10,277 bases of DNA from UBA5070 sp035352895 (GTDB lineage: Bacteria > Fibrobacterota > Fibrobacteria > UBA5070): contig DAOPYN010000100.1 in the NCBI GenBank assembly GCA_035352895.1, positions 1 to 10,277 on the forward strand, read 5' to 3'. Positions 1 to 5,922 of this stretch are shown here, piece by piece. Made by a program: the position numbers and the translations under genes. Under the pieces are notes generated by a model that saw only the letters and a program-made list of their open reading frames with translations, ran no database searches and was not told the DNA's origin. Numbering within the stretch: position 1 is the stretch's first letter; the number at the start of each line of letters is the position of its first letter.

Positions 1-142
1 ATGGGTCTCCGCCGCCCAGGCAGGAAAGCCGGACCACGCGCCCTTCGGAGGCGTAGTCCTCCCGGACCTTTGACAGATGCTGTCCCAATCCCCCGGATCC
101 AGCACCGGTCGGGCAACTGGCGATCAGAACGGAGCCGTCCAT
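1..142 (-). CDS. Glycosyltransferase, N-terminal fragment (gene runs off the left edge)
   Basis: An open minus-strand frame starts with ATG at 142-140 and stays open to the window edge, about 47 codons. The product begins MDGSVLIASC and contains a glycine-rich stretch, GAGSGGLGQHLSK, followed by a segment ending RVVRLSCLGGG. A short hydrophobic first strand, then a Gly-rich loop, then a helix is the usual N-terminal start of GT-B glycosyltransferases (GT4-like). Such enzymes move a sugar from an activated nucleotide donor to a glycan or lipid acceptor in the cytoplasm. The start is supported by a purine-rich ribosome-binding stretch (GGAAGGGGAG, 154-145) directly upstream. The gene is divergent from another glycosyltransferase at 296, which supports a glycan-biosynthesis cluster. 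The C-terminal sugar-nucleotide site is outside the window, so family and substrate are open. The other frames over this stretch give Arg/Pro-rich products typical of shadows. Confidence 0.62.
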   Translation of the reverse strand, partial: MDGSVLIASCPTGAGSGGLGQHLSKVREDYASEGRVVRLSCLGGGDP

Positions 143-295
143 CGCTCCCCTTCCAGAAAAACGGTGATCGCCCGGAAGACCGGCGTACCCTCGCTCGGAT
201 GAAACAGCATAGCGCGGAAAGGATAGTTTACTGCAGAATTGTTTCCTTTCACCTTGCTTCGAACAAAACGGCACGTGCCGGATCCCAGGAAGAAC
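143..295. promoter_or_regulatory. Divergent intergenic region between two glycosyltransferase genes
   Basis: This 153-bp spacer must hold the start signals for both divergent genes. It is clearly more AT-rich around 205-268 than its flanks. Weak sigma-70-like hexamers can be drawn in both directions. On the plus strand these are TTGTTT (239-244), a 17-bp spacer and AACAAA (262-267). On the minus strand they are TTGTTC (266-261), 17 bp and AACAAT (243-238). The two sets overlap almost symmetrically. The -10 matches are poor, and promoter consensus in this phylum is not well known to me, so only the location of the promoter region is supported, not the exact boxes. Confidence 0.3.
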
Positions 296-298
296 ATG
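287..298 (+). promoter_or_regulatory. Ribosome-binding site that fixes the start of the complete glycosyltransferase
   Basis: AGGAAGA at 287-293 lies just before ATG 296-298. The frame is also open upstream to a TTG at 239, but the extra 19 residues are basic, have no glycosyltransferase character, and would start without a Shine-Dalgarno match. The ATG places the first beta-strand (KIHLIAP) at the very N-terminus, as expected for a GT-B enzyme. Confidence 0.6.
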
Positions 299-1408
299 CC
301 CGAGAAAATCCATCTGATCGCTCCCTCCGCCCCACCGAAGGTCTGCGGAGTCGGTGACCACTCCCATCTGCTGGGGCAGGCGCTCGCCCTCAGGACGGAG
401 GTTTCGGTCCATTGCGGACAGACGGATCCGCCAGCCGCGCTGTCGCCGCTGGCGCACCGGGTCGATTTCGACTTCCGGTCCTCCCGTTCCCTGGTCCGTC
501 TCGCCCGGAGCGAGGGGTTCCGGAAAGGCGAGTCGATCTTCTTCCAATACACCAATTTCGCCTACGGCCGCTACGGCTTCAACCCTTGGTTGGCACCCGC
601 CCTCTCCATCTGGAAACGGCGTGGTCTGAAGATCGCCACCATGTTCCACGAGACCTACACCGACCAACCCGGGGCGAAAGGAGCCGCCATGCGATTTTGG
701 CAGCGGATCATCTTCACCCAGGTCGGTCGGACCTCCGATCTATGCATGTTCTCGGTGGAACCTTGGACCCGCACCTACCGTCATTGGTTTCCAAAGGCCC
801 GGGTGGAAACCCTCGCCGTCGGATCGAACATCCCGCCCGTCGCCACCGATCGGGCCACCCACCGCCTCCAACTTGGACTCCCCGAGGGGATTCCCGTCCT
901 GGGAGTGTTCGGTGGGACCCATCCCAGCCGTCTCTTCGAGTGGATCGTGGCGGCTTCCAGACACCTGCAGGCCTCGGGAATCGAACACAGGGTGCTCCGC
1001 ATCGGTCCCAACCAGCAAGAAGTGAAGGAGAGGCTGATGGGCTCTCCCCTGGTGGATCTCGGCATCCTGGATGCCGAAGCGGTCAGCAAGGCCCTTTCGT
1101 GCTGCGATCTGTTCCTGAGCCCCATTTCCGACGGGGCTTCCTCCCGGCGAGGAAGTCTTCTGGCGGGCCTCGGGCACGGGCTGCCCTGCATCACGACCAT
1201 CGGAGCCTCCAGCGACGATCTCTTCCGCGCAGCGGCCGACAAGGCCTTTCTCCAGGCGGGGAACGAGGAGGAATTCGCCCGACTCGTGGCCGATCTGGTC
1301 GGAGACCACCAGCGTAGGGAAATGCTTGGCGCCAGCGCCCGGACTTTCCACGACACCAACTTCGCCTGGAGTGCCATCGCGGACCGGTTTCTCTCGCTGA
1401 TCCGCTAG
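296..1408 (+). CDS. GT4-like GT-B glycosyltransferase, complete, 370 aa
   Basis: This is a cytoplasmic enzyme predicted to transfer a sugar from a nucleotide-sugar donor to a growing glycan or lipid-linked acceptor. The N-terminal domain opens with a hydrophobic strand and the loop KVCGVGDHSHLLGQAL (residues 15-30), the position where GT4 enzymes carry their Gly-rich acceptor-side loop. HET (118-120) follows a strand, as in GT4 proteins. The C-terminal Rossmann half starts near VLGVFGGTH (201-209). The donor site is DLFLSPISDGASSRRGSLLA plus GLGHGLPCITT (271-301). Most GT4 enzymes have a Glu-x7-Glu pair here, but this protein has the DGxSxRRGSLLAxLxxGLP variant instead. Length is normal for the family. 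It is divergent from a second glycosyltransferase and convergent with the glucanase gene. The sugar and acceptor cannot be told from sequence. A remote possibility is a catalytically altered member, given the motif change. Confidence 0.85.
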   Translation: MPEKIHLIAPSAPPKVCGVGDHSHLLGQALALRTEVSVHCGQTDPPAALSPLAHRVDFDFRSSRSLVRLARSEGFRKGESIFFQYTNFAYGRYGFNPWLAPALSIWKRRGLKIATMFHETYTDQPGAKGAAMRFWQRIIFTQVGRTSDLCMFSVEPWTRTYRHWFPKARVETLAVGSNIPPVATDRATHRLQLGLPEGIPVLGVFGGTHPSRLFEWIVAASRHLQASGIEHRVLRIGPNQQEVKERLMGSPLVDLGILDAEAVSKALSCCDLFLSPISDGASSRRGSLLAGLGHGLPCITTIGASSDDLFRAAADKAFLQAGNEEEFARLVADLVGDHQRREMLGASARTFHDTNFAWSAIADRFLSLIR

Positions 1409-1434
1409 CGAATCGGCCTACCGCCCCGAACCGG

Positions 1435-1472
1435 AAAAAGAAACGCGTCCCGGCGCAGCCGGAACGCGTTTC
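1435..1472 (-). terminator. Rho-independent terminator of the glucanase gene
   Basis: Read on the minus strand, the arms at 1472-1458 and 1454-1440 form a 15-bp stem with one G-U pair (C1449/A1463 on the plus strand), closed by a 3-base loop at 1457-1455. Five U residues follow at once (1439-1435), which is the classical intrinsic terminator form. The stem starts 21 bases after the glucanase stop codon (TAG at 1496-1494). On the plus strand no T-run follows the stem, so it should act mainly on minus-strand transcripts. It may still block read-through from the convergent glycosyltransferase. Confidence 0.85.
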
Positions 1473-1493
1473 ACAGGAAAAACCGGAGGGGAC

Positions 1494-4400
1494 CTAGGGT
1501 TCCACACCCCAGATCAACACGCCGTTGCGGTAGACCGTGACCCGGTTCCAGTCCGTGTAGGCGGTCTTGGTCGCATCGAAGGACGCGTCGTTTGTCTGGG
1601 TGTAGTTGGACCAGTCCGATTTGTAGATGCGATTCTGGATTTCGCCGGTGGTGGCTCCGGCGGCCAGGCTCCCGGCGGTGGTTTTGAAACCGAGCTCCAG
1701 ATAGGTGTCGGCGTTGACCTTGCCAGAAACCGTCCGGAACGTCGAAACCAGGTTGCTGGAGCCGATCTGGGCCCAGTCGCAGGTGTAGCTCTGCGGCTTG
1801 GCTCCTTCGTTGGTGTACCAGTACCGGACGGTGATCTCCGACAGGTTCACCGATGCCGCTCCTGTATTGACCAACCGGAACCTGGGGGCGAGCGTGTTGG
1901 TGGAGCTGGCCGTGGAAGCGGCGAAGTACTGGACCTTGACCGAAGCGACCGGAGCCGTGGGAGTCGCGGTCACGGAGGCGGAAGCGGGAGCGTTGCCGAA
2001 GGTGTTCGACGCGACCACCGTGTAGCTGTAGACCGTGCCGTTGACCAGTCCGGTTTCCCGGAAGGTGGTTGCCGTCGTGGTGGTCGTCACGAGGAGCGCT
2101 CCCCGATAGACCTTGTAGGATGTGGCTCCCGAAGCCGGCGACCAGTTGAGCGTCACCGAAGCGTTGCCGGCCGTTGCGACGAGTCCGGTCACCTGCGCGG
2201 GGACACTCCCGATGGTGTAGGTGGCGGATCCGGAGGCGGACGCCAAGCCGAGGTGGGAGCGGGCGTGGACGGTCCTGCTCGCAGACAGGGTCAAGGGTGT
2301 CGAATACCTCGACCAGGTGGTGCCATCGAAGGAATACTGGATGGAATCGGCCCCGACAGCGGTCAGCGCGAGGGTCTGGACTCCGGTGTATGTTCCGGCG
2401 GCGAGGCTGAACTGTACGACGGGAGCGGCCTTGGGTGTGACCAGGGCCAATGGCGAAGGAGTCGCATCTCCAAAGGTGTTGGAGGCAACCACGGAGTAGC
2501 TGTACACCGTTCCGTTGACCAAGCCGGTCTCGTTGAGGTTGGAGGTGGTCGTTGTCGAAACCAGGACGCCTCCGCGATAGACCTTGTAGGAGGTCGCTCC
2601 GGAGGAGGCGGCCCAGGAAAGGGAGGCCGATCCGTTCCCTCCGAGCCCGCTCAAGCCGACCACCGCCGCCGGAGGATAGCCGATGGTGTAGGTCGCACCG
2701 ACGATCGAAGAAGCGATGGTTCCGACGAACGAACGAGCTTGGAACGCACCCGAACTGGTGACAGAAATCGGTCCGTTGTAGCGGATCCAGGCCTGTCCAT
2801 CCAATGAGTACTGGATGGAATCGGTACCAGCGGCGGAGATCGAAACCGATTGGGCACCCGTGTAGGTTCCGGAGGCGGGTGCGAATGCCGGAGCGGGCAC
2901 GGGTTGGATCACGTAGTCGGCGGATGCCGTGGAGGTGGCAAGATCGAGGTGGGAGATCGCCGCGATGGTGGTGCTCGATGAGATCGACAGTTCGCCCGAA
3001 TACCGCACCCAGGTGGATCCACCGTCGATGCTGTAGAGGATCGAATCGGCACCCGACGCGCTGATCGCCACCGACCTGGCACCCACGTAGGAGCCGGAGG
3101 AGAGGCTGAACTGCGGCTGGGGAGCGGCCGAAGGAGTTGCCGAGACGGGATCGGAAGGCACCGCGTTACCCCACGTGTTGGAGGCCACGACCGTATAGGT
3201 GTAGCTCTGTGCGTTCACCACGGCCTCGTCCTGGAAGGAGGAACTGGTGGTGGAGGTGACGACATCGCCTCGAGCGACGAGATACGACGTCGCTCCCGCG
3301 GAAGCGGTCCAGGAAAGGACGATCTTTCCATCACCGGCACGAGCGGCCAGACCGACCACCTTGGCAGGTGCTTCCCCTCGCGGCGTCGCCTGGACGGCAT
3401 CGGTCATGGAACTGGTTCGACCTCCGGAAACTCCGGCGACCGCGTACCAGTAGGTGGTTCCGTTGATCGCCGCCGCATCCAGGTAGGAAGCCGAGTTGGG
3501 CGTGGCCAGAGGAATGAAGTTAAGGTTGTCGACGCTTCGGTAGACCACGAAGGAGGTGTTGTTCGCTCCCGGGGTCCAGCTCAGGGCGACCTGGGAATCT
3601 CCCGAGACGGCAGCCAGGGAGGTCGGCGCATCGGCCGGAACGAATACCGGTGTGGCGATCACCGTGTCGGAGGAAGCCCCTTCGCCACCCTCGTTGGTGG
3701 CCACGATGTAGTAGGAATAGTCGTATCCATTGGCCAACCCCTCGTCGAGGAAGGCGTTCGTGGCCAAGGTCGCCCGGAGTTCAGGATTCCCACCGAGGAT
3801 GCGATACACCTTGTAAGCGGTCGCGGAAACGACAGGGCTCCACGAAACGTTCACCGATCCATCTCCGGGAACGGCCGAAAGTCCGGTGACTTTTCCAGGA
3901 ACCGACGGCAAGGCCGGTGCAGGAAGGAGGGAAAACCAATGGAAATTGACTCCGGCATCCAGGAAGGTCATACGAACTGTGTGGAATCCGGTGGTCAGAT
4001 GGATCCTGCTGGGAATTTCCACCGTGGCGTAGTTCTGCGATCCCAGGCCTGGAGCTGCCGCGAGGTCCGCGAGGGCGATCCCGTCGATGGAAACCCGGAC
4101 ATTCGCGGGAGAGGCCTGGGAGGCGAGACGCAGAGCCAACAGGTAATCTCGTTCCTGGGCCGAATACACGGAATATTCCACCCATTCGCCGACCTCGGTG
4201 GACGTCGCCGCTTGTCCTCCGTGGAGATCGGTGGTGTTCTCCAGATCCACATCCCCGGCGCGCCCCGCACCGGAAAGATTCCCGGGAGTGAGGTCGTAGC
4301 TGTTCGAATACTGCTGAGCCAGAGCCGTTCCCGGAACGAGGACTGCTCCCGGCAGCACGTAGCTCTCCGGCGCGGGTGAAGCGGGAGACGTTTCGATGTT

Positions 4401-5693
4401 CAAGCTCTTCAGGTTCAATCCGCGGGAAAGATGGACCACTCGCAAGGTATGGCTACCGGCGCCGATGGCGACCGAGGGGACCATCAGGTTCTGGAACGCC
4501 TGGTACTGGGAATAGACCCCAGGAATCACCAGGGGATCGGAAATGGGCGCGCCGTCCAACAGAAGCTGGAAGCTGGCGGAGAATCCCTCCCCATCGGCGA
4601 CGCGCGCGGAGATGTCGTAGATCGCATCGGTCGGCGACACGATGGTGTATTCCTCCCAGTTCCCTTCCTGGGACCACCCCAGATTGCAACCCCCTCCGAT
4701 GTCGTCGGCGCTCGCTTCGGCGTCGAGGTCGGTCCCCGAGCACAGTGGCTCGCCGGAGTTGCCGGGGGTCTGGTTGTAGTAGGCGGTGGGAGCATTGGCG
4801 AAGATCCGCGCCGGCAGGGTCACCGGGTCCGCGGGGAATTTGGGCGGTCCGACCTGGATAGGATCGGTGGGGGGCATGAGCAGACCGTCGTCCACCATAG
4901 GGTCGCCGAATTGCTTTCCCTCGTTCTCCCACCGGGTGAGATAGGCCTGGTAGTAGCCGTTCTTCGTCCGATAGTTGCCCGCCGAGTAGTCGTTGACGGC
5001 GTATTCGAAGGTCCAATTGGCGAAATACCACCGACTGTAGTCGATGGAGTTGAATTCATCCCGCCAGCGAGAGGTGAAATTGGATCCTCCGGGTCCCGCT
5101 CCGGGGGTGTAGTCGTACACCTGGGCCCAGTTGACGTCGATGTGGGCAGGGGTCATGGTGGAGTCGAAGGCTCCGGACCAGGGGAAATCGCCGGCCCAGA
5201 GGCTGATGCGCAGAGCCATCGGTTCGGCCCGCGCAGGGTCGAGCAGCTTTCCGTAGATGGCACGATCGGTCTCGCTGCGGATCAGCTTGCCATCCACGTA
5301 GAAGTTCAGTTCGTTGGGGGTCCACTCCATCCTGTAGGTGTAGTAGCGGTCCCAGACCGGAGTGGGAACGGTATGGTTCTGCACATTTTCGGTGCGGGGA
5401 TCGCCGGGTGTCATGACCTGGGTCTGGAACGCCCCGTTCTTGCCGAATAGCTCGAAATCCTGTTCCTGCCACTCGGCACCGGCGTTTTCCGAACCGTACT
5501 TGTAGAGGAAAAACGCCATGATCTCGCCACTTCCACGAGCTCCCCGGATACGAGCTTCGAAAGCTCCGTATTTGAACTGCTCCTTGGTGATCATTTCCGC
5601 GCTCTTCCAGGGCTTGGCCTCAGCCAGGCTCGGCAGTCCGATCAACAAAAGGAACAAGAACGAAAATACGTGAAGCAATCTGGGAAGTTTCAT
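1494..5693 (-). CDS. Secreted multimodular beta-glucanase: circularly permuted GH16, 2x CBM6, FN3/chitobiase-C repeats, CBM3
   Basis: This is an exported polysaccharidase of 1399 aa, most likely an endo-beta-1,3-1,4-glucanase (lichenase type). Residues 1-26 form a signal peptide (hydrophobic core 9-20, cleavage likely after AEA). The GH16 module spans about 27-256. The catalytic motif E77-Q-D79-F-E81 supplies nucleophile, assisting Asp and acid/base, and WTPN plus VDG (125-135) match lichenases. The segment DYTPGAGPGGSNF (194-206) then leads into RDEFNSIDYSRW, which in unpermuted GH16 is N-terminal. This is the Fibrobacter succinogenes order. After a Pro-rich linker come CBM6-like modules (292-435, 444-590). 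FN3 modules follow at 597-682, 687-771, 774-854, 1007-1088 and 1163-1246. Chitobiase/hexosaminidase C-terminal-like modules lie at 856-929, 932-1004 and 1090-1161. CBM3 occupies about 1250-1399, with the RYWYTNEG core. No type IX sorting domain follows the CBM3. ATG 5693-5691 has only a weak upstream AGG. Exact specificity is not decided. Confidence 0.93.
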   Translation of the reverse strand: MKLPRLLHVFSFLFLLLIGLPSLAEAKPWKSAEMITKEQFKYGAFEARIRGARGSGEIMAFFLYKYGSENAGAEWQEQDFELFGKNGAFQTQVMTPGDPRTENVQNHTVPTPVWDRYYTYRMEWTPNELNFYVDGKLIRSETDRAIYGKLLDPARAEPMALRISLWAGDFPWSGAFDSTMTPAHIDVNWAQVYDYTPGAGPGGSNFTSRWRDEFNSIDYSRWYFANWTFEYAVNDYSAGNYRTKNGYYQAYLTRWENEGKQFGDPMVDDGLLMPPTDPIQVGPPKFPADPVTLPARIFANAPTAYYNQTPGNSGEPLCSGTDLDAEASADDIGGGCNLGWSQEGNWEEYTIVSPTDAIYDISARVADGEGFSASFQLLLDGAPISDPLVIPGVYSQYQAFQNLMVPSVAIGAGSHTLRVVHLSRGLNLKSLNIETSPASPAPESYVLPGAVLVPGTALAQQYSNSYDLTPGNLSGAGRAGDVDLENTTDLHGGQAATSTEVGEWVEYSVYSAQERDYLLALRLASQASPANVRVSIDGIALADLAAAPGLGSQNYATVEIPSRIHLTTGFHTVRMTFLDAGVNFHWFSLLPAPALPSVPGKVTGLSAVPGDGSVNVSWSPVVSATAYKVYRILGGNPELRATLATNAFLDEGLANGYDYSYYIVATNEGGEGASSDTVIATPVFVPADAPTSLAAVSGDSQVALSWTPGANNTSFVVYRSVDNLNFIPLATPNSASYLDAAAINGTTYWYAVAGVSGGRTSSMTDAVQATPRGEAPAKVVGLAARAGDGKIVLSWTASAGATSYLVARGDVVTSTTSSSFQDEAVVNAQSYTYTVVASNTWGNAVPSDPVSATPSAAPQPQFSLSSGSYVGARSVAISASGADSILYSIDGGSTWVRYSGELSISSSTTIAAISHLDLATSTASADYVIQPVPAPAFAPASGTYTGAQSVSISAAGTDSIQYSLDGQAWIRYNGPISVTSSGAFQARSFVGTIASSIVGATYTIGYPPAAVVGLSGLGGNGSASLSWAASSGATSYKVYRGGVLVSTTTTSNLNETGLVNGTVYSYSVVASNTFGDATPSPLALVTPKAAPVVQFSLAAGTYTGVQTLALTAVGADSIQYSFDGTTWSRYSTPLTLSASRTVHARSHLGLASASGSATYTIGSVPAQVTGLVATAGNASVTLNWSPASGATSYKVYRGALLVTTTTTATTFRETGLVNGTVYSYTVVASNTFGNAPASASVTATPTAPVASVKVQYFAASTASSTNTLAPRFRLVNTGAASVNLSEITVRYWYTNEGAKPQSYTCDWAQIGSSNLVSTFRTVSGKVNADTYLELGFKTTAGSLAAGATTGEIQNRIYKSDWSNYTQTNDASFDATKTAYTDWNRVTVYRNGVLIWGVEP
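1956..3374 (-). repeat. Tandem FN3 / chitobiase-C module repeats inside the glucanase
   Basis: This stretch encodes residues 774-1246: FN3, two chitobiase-C-like units, FN3, chitobiase-C-like unit, FN3. The last two FN3 copies share long identical runs at protein level, such as SGATSYKVYRG and ETGLVNGTVYSY. The three chitobiase-C units share the frame GxYxGxxxxxxxxxGxDSIxYSxDGxxWxRY. The similarity also shows in the DNA (for example the coding of LVNGTVYSY near 2032 and 2512), pointing to recent internal duplication of an FN3-plus-chitobiase-C pair. These modules usually act as spacers that hold the catalytic and binding modules apart. No catalytic role is implied. Confidence 0.8.
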
Positions 5694-5922
5694 GGTAAGG
5701 TTAACCTAGCAAAGGTGTATCCTGCCAGCAAGGACCAGTGGAACAAGATTCCGGTCATTGTTGTTTCATGAATGGAAAACGGGATCCGGGAATCGCAATA
5801 CCGCCTTCATGCGCATCTCGAAATCTCCATCAGGATCCGGGTCAAAGGGAAACCGGCCCCATCTCGAACCCATCAGGCTGCGCGGGCATTCAAATCGCTC
5901 CAACGACTTGTAGTTTGAGCGC
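5694..5922. promoter_or_regulatory. Divergent intergenic region with a short imperfect direct repeat
   Basis: This 229-bp spacer separates the divergent glucanase gene (ATG at 5693) and the DUF4184 fusion gene (ATG at 5923), so both promoters should lie here. The glucanase side is AT-rich. A weak minus-strand candidate is TTGCTG, a 17-base gap and TAGGTT, just before the start codon. I found no convincing sigma-70 pair for the plus-strand gene, and its Shine-Dalgarno is poor (only GAG at 5917-5919). No RNA gene or convincing coding frame is visible. The plus-strand frame starting at 5738 gives an unrecognisable product overlapping the next gene. Confidence 0.35.
5814..5877. repeat. Imperfect direct repeat (two copies, start-to-start 46 bp)
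   Basis: CATCTCGAA followed by CCATCAGG occurs at 5814-5834 and again at 5860-5877. The second copy is shorter by three bases in the middle. The pair lies in the divergent spacer upstream of the DUF4184 fusion gene. It could be a tandem binding site for a regulator or a chance duplication; only the repeat itself is seen. Confidence 0.4.

Noticed and set aside
1..357. Plus-strand frame of 118 codons at the left edge
   Set aside because: Arg/Pro/Ser-rich product overlapping the start of the real glycosyltransferase. The minus strand in 1-142 gives a sensible glycosyltransferase N-terminus instead.
4431..5450. Plus-strand frame of 339 codons opposite the GH16/CBM6 region
   Set aside because: Shadow of the glucanase gene. 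Its Gly/Val-rich product mirrors the reverse complement of the real coding sequence.
1494..5693. CRISPR array or tandem DNA repeat in the glucanase region
   Set aside because: The repeats are long, divergent, in phase with codons, and correspond to FN3 and chitobiase-C protein modules.
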